Shown here one piece after another: positions 1 through 12,877 of a stretch of 64,000 nucleotides of DNA. The notes under the pieces were generated by a model, which made no database searches, was not told where the DNA came from, and saw only the letters and a list, made by a program, of their open reading frames with translations. The DNA lies in the NCBI GenBank assembly GCA_027214125.1, contig JAPWHF010000003.1, positions 300,592 through 364,591 of the forward strand. Reading direction: 5' to 3'. The stretch's first letter is position 1; every line of letters starts with the position of its first letter. The position numbers and the translations under genes are program-made. Origin of the DNA: Zoogloeaceae bacterium G21618-S1 (GTDB lineage: Bacteria; Pseudomonadota; Gammaproteobacteria; Burkholderiales; Rhodocyclaceae).

Positions 1-655
1 GCGTCTCGTTTTCGGCATAGCCGGCGTAGGGGTCACGCTCATAGGCGCGCTGGTGGCCCGTGTTGGGTGAGAGCACGCGCGAGTCGGGGTTGAGCGTGCG
101 CCAGTTCGCCCAGGTGGTGTGCACCAGCGGCAGGGCGGTGAGTATCGTGTCCTTCATGGGGCCGCTGATGGCGCGGCCCATCAGTTGCGACCACAACGAC
201 TGGCTGCCGCGGTCGTAGAGTAAGACATCGCTGTTGTAGAGCAGACCCGAGACACCGAAATCCAGCGTCGTGTCGCCCTGCTCGGCCACGAAGGCCACGC
301 CGCTGCCGCACAGTGGACAGTAGGTGATGGCCACCGCCTTGCCGCCGATGCGGTCATTGACCACTTCGTGCCAGTTCAGGATGCGTACCGGATAGGCGCG
401 GGCCTCGCCGCGGTGGACGATGCCGAGGATGGGGTCGGACGGATCGAGAAAGTCGGCCTGCGCGGCGGCAACGAAGTGCGGCCGGTCGATGGCGGGAATG
501 CCGTCGCGCGGCGGGCCGCCGGGGTGGATGTCTTCGACCGGCACGCTGCTGCCGGTGAGGTCGAACCCGTTCTTGGTGTCAGCCAGCGCTGGTGTCGCGG
601 TCAGCGCTCCGGCAATGAGCACGGTGAGTGCCCAGTGAAAGCGTTGGCGCCGCAT
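1..655 (-). CDS. DUF3179 domain-containing secreted protein (C-terminus beyond window)
   Basis: The frame is open from an ATG at 653-655 to the window edge, so about 218 residues of the N-terminal part are visible. GGAGGG lies 7 nt before the ATG. The first ~25 residues form a signal peptide ending in TPALA. Next comes a segment matching DUF3179: a short HPGGPPRDGIPAID stretch, then AYPIRILNWHEVVND and AITYCPLCGSG, whose CPLC cysteines are characteristic. I recognise the family from these motifs. Its biochemical role is unknown, but the protein is probably periplasmic. It is divergent from mnmG. Confidence 0.85.
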   Translation of the reverse strand, partial: MRRQRFHWALTVLIAGALTATPALADTKNGFDLTGSSVPVEDIHPGGPPRDGIPAIDRPHFVAAAQADFLDPSDPILGIVHRGEARAYPVRILNWHEVVNDRIGGKAVAITYCPLCGSGVAFVAEQGDTTLDFGVSGLLYNSDVLLYDRGSQSLWSQLMGRAISGPMKDTILTALPLVHTTWANWRTLNPDSRVLSPNTGHQRAYERDPYAGYAENET

Positions 656-880
656 GCTTGTGCCCTCCAATGGTGTCATGAACGGTGGACACGCGAGGGG
701 CGTGTTGACTTACATGTTGCGCGGCTCGCCGTGTTGCCTCGCGTGTCGTGTTGTGCTTGTAACGCCATGTTTTAACGTGATAAGTCCGTGAAACATCGTA
801 CGGAGCGTCTGGCCTTGCGCGGCGCAAGCGAGTAGAATCGCGGCCTTGCCTTTTTGCTGTTTCTCCGCGCAGGACGCGTC
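656..880. promoter_or_regulatory. Divergent intergenic region, candidate mnmG promoter
   Basis: This 225-bp gap separates the DUF3179 gene (minus) from mnmG (plus). A TAGAAT hexamer at 833-838 could be a -10 box for mnmG, about 40 nt before the start codon. No convincing -35 sits at the right distance. CGTGAAACA at 787-795 looks like half of a parS site but has no matching other half. No ORF or RNA gene is visible. Confidence 0.3.
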
Positions 881-2791
881 ATGCTGTATCCCACTCGATT
901 CGATGTCATTGTTGTTGGTGGTGGCCACGCCGGCACCGAGGCCGCGCTGGCGGCGGCGCGCATGGGCGTCAATACCCTGCTGCTCACGCACAACATCGAG
1001 ACCCTCGGCCAGATGAGTTGCAATCCGTCGATTGGCGGCATTGGCAAGGGCCATCTGGTGAAAGAGGTCGACGCGCTGGGCGGCGCCATGGCGGCGGCCA
1101 CCGACGAGGCCGGCATCCAGTTCCGCATTCTCAACGCCTCCAAAGGCCCGGCGGTGCGCGCTACGCGTGCCCAGGCCGACCGCGTGCTGTACAAGGCGGC
1201 CATCCGTCGCCGACTCGAAAACCAGCCGAACCTTACGCTGTTCCAGCAGGCGGTGGATGACATCACCGTGGCAGGCGACCGGGTTACCGGCGTGGTCACC
1301 CAATTGGGTATCCGCTTCGAGGCGCCGACCGTGGTGCTGACCGCCGGCACCTTCCTCAACGGGCTGATTCATGTCGGTCTGACCAGTCATTCGGGTGGGC
1401 GCGCGGGCGATCAGCCGTCGATTTCACTGGGCCAGCGCCTCAAAGAGCTTAAATTGCCGCAGGGCCGCCTGAAAACCGGCACGCCGCCACGTATCGACGG
1501 GCGCACGGTCGACTTCTCGGTGATGACGGTGCAGCCGGGCGACGACCCGGTGCCGGTGTTCAGTTTTCTGGGCTCGGTGGCGCAGCACCCGGCGCAGCTG
1601 CCGTGCTGGATCACACACACCAACGAGCGCACGCACGAGATCATCCGCAACAACCTCGACCGCTCGCCGATGTATTCGGGCGTGATTGAAGGCGTCGGGC
1701 CGCGCTATTGCCCGTCGATCGAAGACAAGATCCACCGCTTCGCCGACAAGAGCAGCCACAACATCTTTCTCGAGCCCGAAGGGCTGGAAACCCACGAAAT
1801 CTACCCGAACGGTATTTCCACCTCGCTGCCCTTCGATGTGCAGCTGCAAGTGGTGCGCAGCATCGCCGGCATGGAAAACGCGCACATCCTGCGCCCTGGC
1901 TATGCCATCGAGTATGACTATTTCGATCCGCGTAACCTCAAGCGCAGCTTCGAGACCAAGACTTTCAGCGGCCTGTTCTTTGCCGGCCAGATCAACGGCA
2001 CAACGGGCTATGAAGAAGCGGCCGCGCAGGGCCTGCTGGCCGGCGCCAATGCCGCGCTGCAGGTGCAGGGGCGCGAGGCATGGTGTCCGCGTCGCGACGA
2101 GGCCTATCTGGGCGTGCTGGTGGACGACTTGATCACCCGCGGTGTGGCCGAGCCCTACCGCATGTTTACCTCGCGCGCCGAGTTTCGCCTCAGCCTGCGC
2201 GAAGACAATGCCGACCTGCGCCTGACCGAGCAAGGGCGCGCGCTGGGTCTGGTGGACGATGTGCGTTGGGCAGCCTTCTGCACCAAACGTGAGGCGATCG
2301 AGCGTGAAACAGCCCGCCTGAAGGCGACCTGGGCGCATCCGACACGTATCCCCGCAGCCGACGCCGAGCGCGTGGTGGGCAAGGCGCTGGAGCGCGAATA
2401 CACCTTTTTCGACCTGCTGCGTCGGCCCAATGTGCGCTACGCCGATCTGATGACCCTGCCGACCGCGCCCGAGACGCCGGAAACCGATGCGCAGGTGGTC
2501 GAGCAGCTCGAGATCGCCGCGCAGTATCAAGGCTATATCGACCGTCAGCTCGACGAAGTGGCGCGCACCGCGCAGGCTGAATCCACGCTGCTACCACTGA
2601 CGTTGGATTACAGCGAGGTGCGTGGCCTGTCGAAAGAGGTGCAGCAGAAGCTGGCCGAGCATCGCCCCGAAACCATTGGCCAGGCAGGCCGAATTCAGGG
2701 CGTGACGCCGGCGGCCATCTCCCTGCTGCTGGTCTATCTCAAACGCAAACGCGGCGCCGCCGCGCTGAACGACGAAGTGAAACGCGCATGA
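881..2791 (+). CDS. mnmG: tRNA uridine 5-carboxymethylaminomethyl modification enzyme MnmG (GidA)
   Basis: FAD-dependent enzyme that, with MnmE, installs cmnm5 on U34 of certain tRNAs. At 636 residues it is normal family length. GGGHAG at residues 13-18 is the dinucleotide-binding loop. [12 protein letters not shown] (from residue 47) and [13 protein letters not shown] are family signatures, and [11 protein letters not shown] lies in the FAD domain. The ATG at 881 (MLYPTRFD) is preferred over an upstream in-frame start at 854 because homologues begin this way and an AGGA-like element precedes it. The stop overlaps rsmG by 4 bp (ATGA), so the two are probably translationally coupled. Confidence 0.97.
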   Translation: MLYPTRFDVIVVGGGHAGTEAALAAARMGVNTLLLTHNIETLGQMSCNPSIGGIGKGHLVKEVDALGGAMAAATDEAGIQFRILNASKGPAVRATRAQADRVLYKAAIRRRLENQPNLTLFQQAVDDITVAGDRVTGVVTQLGIRFEAPTVVLTAGTFLNGLIHVGLTSHSGGRAGDQPSISLGQRLKELKLPQGRLKTGTPPRIDGRTVDFSVMTVQPGDDPVPVFSFLGSVAQHPAQLPCWITHTNERTHEIIRNNLDRSPMYSGVIEGVGPRYCPSIEDKIHRFADKSSHNIFLEPEGLETHEIYPNGISTSLPFDVQLQVVRSIAGMENAHILRPGYAIEYDYFDPRNLKRSFETKTFSGLFFAGQINGTTGYEEAAAQGLLAGANAALQVQGREAWCPRRDEAYLGVLVDDLITRGVAEPYRMFTSRAEFRLSLREDNADLRLTEQGRALGLVDDVRWAAFCTKREAIERETARLKATWAHPTRIPAADAERVVGKALEREYTFFDLLRRPNVRYADLMTLPTAPETPETDAQVVEQLEIAAQYQGYIDRQLDEVARTAQAESTLLPLTLDYSEVRGLSKEVQQKLAEHRPETIGQAGRIQGVTPAAISLLLVYLKRKRGAAALNDEVKRA

Positions 2792-3423
2792 GCGACATCG
2801 CCACATTGGAACGCGGTCTGGCCGCGATGAGCATCGAGTTGCCTGAAGCCGCCCATGAACAACTGGTGGCCTATGCGGCGCTGCTGACCAAGTGGAACAA
2901 GGTCTACAACCTGACCGCGATCCGCGACAGCAGCCAGATGATGACGCTCCACCTCTTTGATGCGCTGTCGGTGCTGCCGCACCTGAGCGCGGTGACACGC
3001 CTGGCGGACGTCGGCTCCGGCGGCGGCCTGCCCGGCATTCCGCTGGCCATCGCCCGGCCGGACCTGGCGGTGACCTCGATCGAGACGGTGAACAAAAAGG
3101 CGACGTTTCAGCAGCAGGCCAGGATCGAGCTCAAGCTGGCCAACTTTGAGCCCGTCTGTGCGCGGGTCGAAGAGGTGCGTCGCGACCCGGGTTTTGACGG
3201 CATCATTTCGCGCGCCTTCTCCGAGTTGTCCGACTTCATTCGTCTGACAGCCCACCTGCTGGCGCCGGGCGGACGTTTCTACGCCATGAAAGGCGTGTAC
3301 CCTCACGAAGAAATCGCGCGTCTGCCCGAGGGCTTCGGGGTGGTCGAGTCGATTGAACTAACGGTGCCGGCGCTGGACGCCCATCGCCACCTGATCATCA
3401 TCGAACGAAACGGAAACGCCTGA
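2788..3423 (+). CDS. rsmG: 16S rRNA (guanine-527-N7)-methyltransferase RsmG (GidB)
   Basis: SAM-dependent methyltransferase acting on G527 of 16S rRNA. The 211 residues match the family. [13 protein letters not shown] near residue 33 and the SAM-binding loop [18 protein letters not shown] near 72 are diagnostic. It sits between mnmG and parA, overlapping both (ATGA with mnmG, TGATG with parA), so all are likely on one transcript. Loss of this enzyme gives low-level streptomycin resistance in other bacteria. Confidence 0.97.
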   Translation: MSDIATLERGLAAMSIELPEAAHEQLVAYAALLTKWNKVYNLTAIRDSSQMMTLHLFDALSVLPHLSAVTRLADVGSGGGLPGIPLAIARPDLAVTSIETVNKKATFQQQARIELKLANFEPVCARVEEVRRDPGFDGIISRAFSELSDFIRLTAHLLAPGGRFYAMKGVYPHEEIARLPEGFGVVESIELTVPALDAHRHLIIIERNGNA

Positions 3424-4193
3424 TGGCCCGAATCTTTTGCGTGGCAAACCAGAAAGGCGGTGTGGGCAAGACCACCACCTGTGTGAACCTGGCGGCGGCA
3501 CTGGTGGCGCGCAAGCAGCGCGTGCTGCTGATCGACCTCGATCCGCAAGGCAACGCGACCGGCGGCAGTGGCATCGACAAGCGCACACTGACCCGTTCGG
3601 TATATCACCTGCTGGTGGGTCTGGCCGACCTGGCCGCGGTGCGGGTGACCTCGCCCACGGGCAAATACGACGTGTTGCCCGCCAACCGTGATCTGGCCGG
3701 CGCCGAAGTGGAGATGGTCGGCATCGACGCGCGCGAACACCGGCTCAAGGTGGCGCTCGCATCGGTGACGGATGACTACGACTTCGTGCTCATCGACTGC
3801 CCGCCTTCGCTGTCCCTGCTGACGCTCAATGGCCTGTGTGCCGCAGATGGCGTGATCATTCCGATGCAGTGCGAGTATTACGCGCTGGAGGGCTTGTCCG
3901 ACCTGGTCAATACGATCAAGAAGGTGCATGCCAACCTCAACCGCGATCTGAAGATCATCGGCTTGTTACGTGTGATGTTCGATCCGCGTATGACCTTGCA
4001 GCAGCAGGTCTCGGCACAGCTCGAATCGCATTTTGGCGACAAGGTGTTCAAGGCGGTGGTGCCGCGCAATGTGCGCCTGGCCGAAGCGCCCAGCCACGGC
4101 ATGCCCGGGGTGGTCTATGATCGTGCCGCCAAAGGCGCGCAGGCGTATCTGGACTTTGCCAAAGAAATGATCAAACGGGTGCAGACCCTCTAG
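3423..4193 (+). CDS. parA: Chromosome-partitioning ATPase ParA (Soj)
   Basis: Walker-type ParA ATPase that moves ParB-parS complexes and helps segregate the replication origin. The deviant Walker A box KGGVGKTT is at residues 11-18, with a second lysine as expected. LLIDLDPQGNAT is the A' motif and VLIDCPPSLSLL the Walker B region. Its length (256 aa) and lack of an N-terminal HTH mark it as chromosomal Soj type. The start overlaps the rsmG stop, and parB follows after 13 bp. Confidence 0.97.
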   Translation: MARIFCVANQKGGVGKTTTCVNLAAALVARKQRVLLIDLDPQGNATGGSGIDKRTLTRSVYHLLVGLADLAAVRVTSPTGKYDVLPANRDLAGAEVEMVGIDAREHRLKVALASVTDDYDFVLIDCPPSLSLLTLNGLCAADGVIIPMQCEYYALEGLSDLVNTIKKVHANLNRDLKIIGLLRVMFDPRMTLQQQVSAQLESHFGDKVFKAVVPRNVRLAEAPSHGMPGVVYDRAAKGAQAYLDFAKEMIKRVQTL

Positions 4194-4206
4194 GACACGA
4201 CAGATT

Positions 4207-5055
4207 ATGGCGCCTCCGAAACTCAAAGGTCTTGGCCGCGGGCTGGACGCCCTCCTGGCGGCGAACTCAGACGATGCTGACAAGGGCGAATTGCAGATGC
4301 TGCCGGTCGGCGCCCTGCAGCCGGGCAAATACCAGCCGCGAACCCGCATGGACCCCGGCTCGCTCGAAGAGCTGGCCGCGTCGATCAAGGCTCAGGGGGT
4401 GATGCAGCCGATCCTGGTGCGCCCGGTCGGGCCGGATCGCTACGAAATCATCGCCGGTGAGCGCCGCTGGCGGGCATCGCAGATCGCCGGGCTCGACACC
4501 GCCCCCTGCCTGGTGCGCGAGATCCTCGACGAAGCCGCGCTGGCCATGTCGCTGATCGAGAACATCCAGCGTGAAAACCTCAACCCGCTCGAAGAGGCGG
4601 CCGGCATTCAGCGCTTGATCGATGAATTCGAGATGACCCATCAGCAGGCGGCCGATGCCGTTGGCCGGTCGCGGCCCGCGGCGAGTAACCTGTTGCGCCT
4701 GTTGCAGCTGGCCTCGCCGGTGCAGGAGTTGCTGATGGCTGGCGATATCGAGATGGGTCATGCGCGCGCACTGCTGCCGCTCGATCCGGCTGGCCAGATC
4801 CAGTTTGCCAACCGGGCGGCCGGGCGTGGCTTGTCGGTGCGAGAGGTCGAGCGCCTGGTGCACCACGAGCTGAAGCCGCGAAGCTTGCGGGCCAAGGCCG
4901 AGCCAGATCGGGACCTGCTGCGTCTCGAAGAAGAGCTGTCGGACGCGCTCGGTGCGAGCGTTACGATCAAGGCCAATCGGAAGGGGGCAGGCGCGCTGTC
5001 GATCGGCTTTGGTAACCTCGATCAACTTGAAGGTCTGCTGTCGCGGCTGCGCTGA
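4207..5055 (+). CDS. parB: Chromosome-partitioning protein ParB (Spo0J)
   Basis: Centromere-binding CTPase/DNA clamp that works with ParA. It has 282 residues. The N-terminal LGRGLDALLA is the ParA-stimulating motif. GERRWRAS is the conserved box of the CTP-binding domain. MTHQQAADAVGRSRPAASNL is the helix-turn-helix reading parS, and the C-terminal ~50 residues form the dimer domain. I found no full 16-bp parS palindrome in the window, so its sites must lie outside. Confidence 0.97.
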   Translation: MAPPKLKGLGRGLDALLAANSDDADKGELQMLPVGALQPGKYQPRTRMDPGSLEELAASIKAQGVMQPILVRPVGPDRYEIIAGERRWRASQIAGLDTAPCLVREILDEAALAMSLIENIQRENLNPLEEAAGIQRLIDEFEMTHQQAADAVGRSRPAASNLLRLLQLASPVQELLMAGDIEMGHARALLPLDPAGQIQFANRAAGRGLSVREVERLVHHELKPRSLRAKAEPDRDLLRLEEELSDALGASVTIKANRKGAGALSIGFGNLDQLEGLLSRLR

Positions 5056-5222
5056 GCCAGCTCATGCGTCATCACGGTGCATGGCGCACCAGCGTTGACA
5101 GCAATGTCTTATAAATAACATCAGGGCTGGATCCAAGGCCCTGCGCGGATCACGGAGCGACGGGCTGCTTTTCCAGCCGTGGCAAGGGTTTGGGCCGGGC
5201 CTTGTTGCGGTGCAAAACGGGT

Positions 5223-5251
5223 TTGACTTTACTACGGTAAACCCCTAGTAT
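5223..5251 (+). promoter_or_regulatory. Predicted sigma-70 promoter of the atp operon
   Basis: TTGACT (5223-5228) and TAGTAT (5246-5251) are separated by exactly 17 bp, close to the sigma-70 consensus. The predicted transcription start near 5258 lies ~50 nt before the atpI ATG. This also argues against the in-frame TTG at 5251 as the atpI start, since that would fall inside the -10 box. The rest of the 5056-5310 gap shows no gene. Confidence 0.6.
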
Positions 5252-5267
5252 TGCCGAGATTTTTTGA

Positions 5268-6797
<1,530 letters not shown>

Positions 6798-6844
6798 TCT
6801 CCGGGTCGTTTGTTTTACCCAACGAACCATAAGGACATCGCAAC

Positions 6845-7318
6845 GTGAATCTGAACGCTACCCTGATCGCTCAGCTCGTGGTGTTCTTCATTTTGGTCGT
6901 CTTCACGATGAAATTCGTGTGGCCGCCCATTGTGAAGGCGCTCGACGAACGGGCGAAGAAGGTCGCGGACGGGCTGGCGGCTGCGGATAAAGCGAAGGCC
7001 GATCTGGCCCACGCCGAGAAGAAGGTTGTCGAGGAAATGCGCAAGGCCCGCGAGTCGGCTGGCGATGTGCGCACCTCTGCTGAAAAGCAGGCATCCACTC
7101 TGATCGACGAGGCCCGTGCCGAAGCTGGCCGCATCATCGCCGCCGCGCGTGAAGCAGCAGAAGGCGAAGCCGCCGCTGCCGCTCAACGCGCCAAGGAAGC
7201 CCTGCGTGACCAAATTGCCATCCTGGCGCTCGCTGGCGCAGAGAAGATCCTGCGCAAGGAAGTCGACGCCAAGGCCCACGCCGAACTGCTGGCAAACCTG
7301 AAACAGGAACTGCAATAA
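6845..7318 (+). CDS. atpF: F1Fo ATP synthase subunit b
   Basis: Peripheral-stalk subunit of 157 residues. One N-terminal membrane helix (about residues 5-27) is followed by a long charged helix rich in Ala, Glu and Lys. The start codon is GTG (6845), with AAGGA about 10 nt upstream; no ATG fits better. It lies between atpE and atpH, with 3 bp to atpH. Confidence 0.95.
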   Translation: MNLNATLIAQLVVFFILVVFTMKFVWPPIVKALDERAKKVADGLAAADKAKADLAHAEKKVVEEMRKARESAGDVRTSAEKQASTLIDEARAEAGRIIAAAREAAEGEAAAAAQRAKEALRDQIAILALAGAEKILRKEVDAKAHAELLANLKQELQ

Positions 7319-7321
7319 GTC

Positions 7322-7858
7322 ATGGCCGAGAACGTCACCATCGCGCGCCCCTACGCCGAAGCCGCTTTCATGCTGGCACAAGGGGCTGGTGCGCTGGGGC
7401 CCTGGTCGGAAGCCCTGGATCGGATGGCCTTTGCCGCCTCCGATGAACGGATGAAAACATGTATCAACGATCCCAAGCTCGGCGCTGACAAGCTGGCCGA
7501 GTTGTTTATCGGGATTGTTGGTGGTTCCTTCGACGATGCACAGAAGAACTTTGTGCACGTGTTGATCGAGAATGAACGTCTGCAGGTGCTTCCCGAGATC
7601 CGTGACCTGTTCGTTGTACGTAAAAACGAACACGAAGGCGTGCTGGATGCGGAAATTGTTTCCGCTTTCCCGCTCGACGACGCAGCGCTGAAGACGCTGA
7701 CCGAACAGCTCGAGGGCCGCTTCAAGGCCAAGCTGAACGTGTCGGTGTCGGTGAATCCCGATCTGATCGGTGGGGTCACCATCACTATCGGCGATGACGT
7801 TATCGACGCCTCGGTCCGCGGCAAGCTCGCGAACATGGCCGCTGCGCTTAAGAACTAG
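7322..7858 (+). CDS. atpH: F1Fo ATP synthase subunit delta
   Basis: Stalk subunit of 178 residues joining the b dimer to the top of F1. It starts [16 protein letters not shown], the typical delta opening, and ends with the conserved region [20 protein letters not shown]. The stop lies 10 bp before the atpA ATG, and AGGAG for atpA overlaps the stop region. Confidence 0.96.
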   Translation: MAENVTIARPYAEAAFMLAQGAGALGPWSEALDRMAFAASDERMKTCINDPKLGADKLAELFIGIVGGSFDDAQKNFVHVLIENERLQVLPEIRDLFVVRKNEHEGVLDAEIVSAFPLDDAALKTLTEQLEGRFKAKLNVSVSVNPDLIGGVTITIGDDVIDASVRGKLANMAAALKN

Positions 7859-7868
7859 GAGCATTGGA

Positions 7869-9407
7869 ATGCAACTTAACCCCTCTGAAATCAGTGACCT
7901 GATTAAGAGCCGGATCCAGGACCTGCAGCTTGCCGCTACGTCGCGCAACGAAGGTACCGTCGTTTCCGTTACGGACGGTATCTGTCGTGTTCACGGTCTC
8001 GCCGACGTGATGCAAGGCGAAATGCTGGAGTTCCCCGGCAATACGTTTGGTTTGGCGCTCAACCTCGAGCGCGATTCGGTTGGCGCGGTGGTGCTCGGTG
8101 AATACGAGCACATCATCGAAGGCGACACCGTCAAGGCCACTGGCCGCATTCTCGAAGTCCCGGTCGGCCCCGAGCTGATTGGGCGCGTCGTCAATGCGCT
8201 GGGTCAGCCGATCGACGGCAAGGGCCCGATCAACGCCAAGCTGACCGACAAGATCGAAAAAGTCGCCCCGGGTGTGATCGATCGTCAATCCGTTTCGCAG
8301 CCGGTTCAGACCGGTCTGAAGGCGGTCGATGCGATGGTGCCGGTTGGCCGTGGTCAGCGCGAGCTGATCATTGGTGACCGTCAGACGGGCAAGACCGCCG
8401 TCGCCGTTGATGCGATCATCAACCAGAAAGGCCAGAACATGTTCTGCGTCTATGTTGCCATCGGTCAGAAAGCTTCTACCGTTGCCAATGTGGTGCGCAA
8501 GCTGGAAGAGAACGGCGCGATGGAATACACCATCGTCGTCGCCGCAACCGCTTCCGAATCGGCCGCCATGCAATACCTGTCAGCCTACTCGGGCTGCACC
8601 ATGGGCGAGTATTTCCGCGACCGTGGTCAAGATGCACTGATCGTTTATGACGATCTGACCAAGCAAGCCTGGGCCTATCGTCAGGTGTCCTTGCTGCTGC
8701 GCCGTCCGCCGGGCCGTGAAGCTTACCCGGGTGACGTGTTTTATCTGCACTCCCGCCTGCTCGAACGCGCTGCGCGCGTGAATGCGGATTACGTCGAGAA
8801 ATTCACCAACGGTGAAGTCAAAGGCAAAACCGGTTCTTTGACCGCGCTGCCCGTGATTGAAACCCAGGCTGGTGACGTGTCTGCCTTTGTGCCGACCAAC
8901 GTGATTTCGATTACCGACGGCCAGATCTTCCTCGAGACCGACCTGTTCAACGCCGGTATCCGTCCCGCCATCAACGCCGGTATCTCGGTGTCGCGCGTCG
9001 GTGGTGCAGCTCAGACCAAAGTCATCAAGAAGCTTGGTGGCGGTGTGCGTCTGGCGCTGGCCCAGTACCGTGAGCTGGCTGCGTTTGCGCAGTTCGCGTC
9101 CGATCTGGACGAAGCCACCCGCAAGCAGCTTGAGCGTGGTCGCCTGGTGACCGAGCTGATGAAGCAGCCGCAGTACGCGCCGATGTCGGTCGCGGACATG
9201 GCGGTGACCCTGTATGCCTCCAACAACGGTTATTTCGACGGTGTCGATGTAAGCCGCGTGCTGGCATTCGAGGCCGCGCTGCATCAGTTCGTCAAGACCA
9301 AGTATTCGGCTTTGCTTGAGAAGATTGCCAGCACCCTGAATCTCGACGGTGACGACGAGAAGACCTTGGCTGCTGCGGTCGACGAGTTCAAGAAGAGCTG
9401 GGCTTAA
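7869..9407 (+). CDS. atpA: F1Fo ATP synthase subunit alpha
   Basis: Regulatory, non-catalytic nucleotide-binding subunit of F1, 512 residues. The Walker A loop GDRQTGKT is at 169-176, and the alpha/beta signature [13 protein letters not shown] occurs near residue 365. The start at 7869 (MQLNPSEIS) is preceded by AGGAG; a longer open frame beginning inside atpH is spurious. atpG follows after 21 bp. Confidence 0.98.
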   Translation: MQLNPSEISDLIKSRIQDLQLAATSRNEGTVVSVTDGICRVHGLADVMQGEMLEFPGNTFGLALNLERDSVGAVVLGEYEHIIEGDTVKATGRILEVPVGPELIGRVVNALGQPIDGKGPINAKLTDKIEKVAPGVIDRQSVSQPVQTGLKAVDAMVPVGRGQRELIIGDRQTGKTAVAVDAIINQKGQNMFCVYVAIGQKASTVANVVRKLEENGAMEYTIVVAATASESAAMQYLSAYSGCTMGEYFRDRGQDALIVYDDLTKQAWAYRQVSLLLRRPPGREAYPGDVFYLHSRLLERAARVNADYVEKFTNGEVKGKTGSLTALPVIETQAGDVSAFVPTNVISITDGQIFLETDLFNAGIRPAINAGISVSRVGGAAQTKVIKKLGGGVRLALAQYRELAAFAQFASDLDEATRKQLERGRLVTELMKQPQYAPMSVADMAVTLYASNNGYFDGVDVSRVLAFEAALHQFVKTKYSALLEKIASTLNLDGDDEKTLAAAVDEFKKSWA

Positions 9408-9428
9408 ACCTGCGTACGGAGACGGAAT

Positions 9429-10298
9429 ATGGCAAGCGGTAAGGAAATCCGTACGAAGATCAAGAGTGTTCAAAACACTCGAAAGATCACGAAGGCCATG
9501 GAAATGGTGGCCGCATCGAAAATGCGCAAGGCGCAGGAACGCATGCGTGCCGCCCGTCCGTACGCCGAGAAGATCCGCCGACTCGCCGCGAACCTGTCTC
9601 AGGCAAATATCACCGAGTATCAGCACCCGTTTCTGGCCAAGAAAGATGACGTCAAGCGTGTTGGCGTCATCGTGGTCACCACGGACAAAGGGCTGTGCGG
9701 CGGCTTGAACACCAACATCCTGCGCCAGGTTACGGCCGAGATGAAGGGGTGGCAAGCACAGGGGGCGACGGAAATTCGCGCCACGTGTATCGGGAACAAG
9801 GGCTATGGCTTCATGCAACGCGTCGGCGTCAAGGTCGCCTCGCATGTCACACAGCTCGGTGATACACCGCACCTCGAAAAGCTGATTGGTCCGGTCAAGG
9901 TCATTCTGGACGCGTTCCAGAATGGCGAGCTTGACGCGGTCTATCTGGCCTATACCCGCTTCATCAACACGATGAAGCAGGAAGGTCAGGTCGAGCAGCT
10001 GCTGCCGCTGACCGGCGAGCGACTGGGTGCGCCTGAAGGGTCGTGGGACTACCTGTACGAGCCCGATCCCCAGGTGGTGATTGATGAAATGCTGGTGCGT
10101 TACGTCGAAGCCCTGGTGTATCAGGCTGTGGCCGAGAACATGGCTTCCGAACAGAGCGCGCGGATGGTGGCAATGAAGGCTGCTTCCGACAATGCGAAGA
10201 CCGTCATTGGTGATCTGCAACTGGTCTACAACAAGACCCGTCAGGCGGCCATTACGAAAGAGCTCTCGGAAATCGTCGCTGGTGCCGCTGCGGTCTAA
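9429..10298 (+). CDS. atpG: F1Fo ATP synthase subunit gamma
   Basis: Central rotor shaft of F1, 289 residues. The N-terminal helix [20 protein letters not shown] and the C-terminal helix with [16 protein letters not shown] form the coiled coil within the alpha-beta hexamer. [11 protein letters not shown] is a conserved family motif. It is followed by a 25-bp gap with AAGGA before atpD. Confidence 0.97.
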   Translation: MASGKEIRTKIKSVQNTRKITKAMEMVAASKMRKAQERMRAARPYAEKIRRLAANLSQANITEYQHPFLAKKDDVKRVGVIVVTTDKGLCGGLNTNILRQVTAEMKGWQAQGATEIRATCIGNKGYGFMQRVGVKVASHVTQLGDTPHLEKLIGPVKVILDAFQNGELDAVYLAYTRFINTMKQEGQVEQLLPLTGERLGAPEGSWDYLYEPDPQVVIDEMLVRYVEALVYQAVAENMASEQSARMVAMKAASDNAKTVIGDLQLVYNKTRQAAITKELSEIVAGAAAV

Positions 10299-10314
10299 CG
10301 GATTATTGATTTAA

Positions 10315-11724
<1,410 letters not shown>

Positions 11725-11778
11725 GCATGCCCAATGCTCCGCTCGCTTGCGGGCGGAGCAGAATCGGAGGATAAAGCT

Positions 11779-12204
11779 ATGGCTATGACCGTACATGTTG
11801 ATATCGTCAGCGCGGAAGAAGAGATTTTTTCCGGATTGGCGGAGTTCGTCGCCTTGCCAGGCGAGACCGGTGAGCTCGGCATTCTGCCGGGGCACATGCC
11901 GTTGATGACCCGGATCAAGCCGGGTGCGGTGCGTGTCAAGGTGCAGAATCAGGCCGAAGAAGAGCTGATTTTCGTCGCGGGTGGTTTGCTGGAAGTTCAG
12001 CCCGGTCGTGTGACCGTGCTGGCTGACACGGCAATTCGTGGTAAGGATCTTGACGAAGCGAAAGCCCTTGAGGCCAAGCGTCGTGCCGAAGAAGCCTTGC
12101 AGAATCAGAAAGGCGAAATCGATTACGCTGCGGCGCAAGCCGAGTTGGCCGAAGCGATTGCCCAGTTGGCCGCGATCAAGAAATTGCGCAACCCGCGTCA
12201 CTGA
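11779..12204 (+). CDS. atpC: F1Fo ATP synthase subunit epsilon
   Basis: Rotor subunit of 141 residues with an N-terminal beta-sandwich ([30 protein letters not shown]) and a C-terminal helical hairpin that can inhibit ATP hydrolysis. The ATG at 11779 has CGGAGG 8 nt upstream; the earlier in-frame ATG at 11734 has no such site. It is the last gene of the operon, followed by a strong terminator. Confidence 0.96.
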   Translation: MAMTVHVDIVSAEEEIFSGLAEFVALPGETGELGILPGHMPLMTRIKPGAVRVKVQNQAEEELIFVAGGLLEVQPGRVTVLADTAIRGKDLDEAKALEAKRRAEEALQNQKGEIDYAAAQAELAEAIAQLAAIKKLRNPRH

Positions 12205-12225
12205 GTCATACGGCAGTTCGTTTGC

Positions 12226-12259
12226 AAAGAAAAAGCAGCCTTCGGGCTGCTTTTTCTTT
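12226..12259. terminator. Bidirectional intrinsic terminator after atpC
   Basis: A perfect 15-bp inverted repeat (AAAGAAAAAGCAGCC / GGCTGCTTTTTCTTT) flanks a TTCG tetraloop. The stem core is GC-rich and the arms supply U runs in both directions. It sits between atpC (plus) and ubiJ (minus), which converge, so it can end both transcripts. Confidence 0.92.
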
Positions 12260-12286
12260 GGCGGTGCGGCGAGCTGGTGCGCGCTG

Positions 12287-12874
12287 CTACGCGGGGGGCG
12301 CGTCGGTGTGGGTCAGCCGTTTGATGCGCTTGTCGAGGCGACTCATCGTGTCGCGAATATGTCGGAGTCGTTCAGCGTGGACGAGAAGCTCCGCGTGAGG
12401 GACCAGCAGCCGCCCTTCGTGCGCGAGGTATTCGCTGGCGTTGGCGGCAATCCGCCCGCCAGTGTCAGGAATGGCCTGGACGATGTGGCTGGCAGTCCGG
12501 TGCGCGCGATGGCCGATAATGGGGCCGAAAATTCGCGCCATATCAGCCTCGCTGTCCCAACGTAGATGGCGGAAAACGAAGCTCAGGCTGTCGGCCAGAT
12601 CCGCCTGACCACTGATCTTCACCTGCGACATCGCGGCGTCGATGCCGTCCGGGAGTTTTGCGAGCGCATCCGGCGCGAGCGTGATGGTGACCGAGGGCGG
12701 GACATCCGGCGCGCTCTTCGCGACGTAACCTTCAGGGCCGATTGCGAGGCTCAGGCTGACGCCGCCGATGGTGACGGCTGCCACCGCGCCTTGGTGCTCA
12801 CGAAGGCGCTTGCGTGCCCAGTCAGCCTGCGCGAGCAGGTGATTGATGCCACCGGTGGCGACGGTTGAAAGCAT
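12287..12874 (-). CDS. ubiJ: UbiJ-like SCP2 sterol-binding domain protein
   Basis: Accessory lipid-binding factor for ubiquinone biosynthesis, thought to present hydrophobic intermediates to the Ubi enzyme complex. It has 195 residues. The N-terminal ~110 residues fit an SCP2 domain (LAPDALAKLPDG and VKISGQADLADSLSFVFRHL). The C-terminus is a charged helix (LRHIRDTMSRLDKRIKRL), as in UbiJ. It is last in a minus-strand run after ubiE and a Tim44-domain gene. The ubiB gene that often follows in relatives is absent. Confidence 0.85.
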   Translation of the reverse strand: MLSTVATGGINHLLAQADWARKRLREHQGAVAAVTIGGVSLSLAIGPEGYVAKSAPDVPPSVTITLAPDALAKLPDGIDAAMSQVKISGQADLADSLSFVFRHLRWDSEADMARIFGPIIGHRAHRTASHIVQAIPDTGGRIAANASEYLAHEGRLLVPHAELLVHAERLRHIRDTMSRLDKRIKRLTHTDAPPA

Positions 12875-12877
12875 GCG

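Noticed and set aside
787..795. CGTGAAACA upstream of mnmG as a parS site
   Set aside because: Only one half of the TGTTTCACGTGAAACA palindrome matches; the left half does not. A real parS would need both.
5095..5123. TTGACA at 5095-5100 as an atp promoter
   Set aside because: The nearest TATAAA is only 9 bp away and no -10 lies at 16-18 bp. The pair at 5223-5251 is far better.
8580..10220. A 546-codon minus-strand frame over atpA/atpG
   Set aside because: Antisense to atpA and atpG, no domain recognised.
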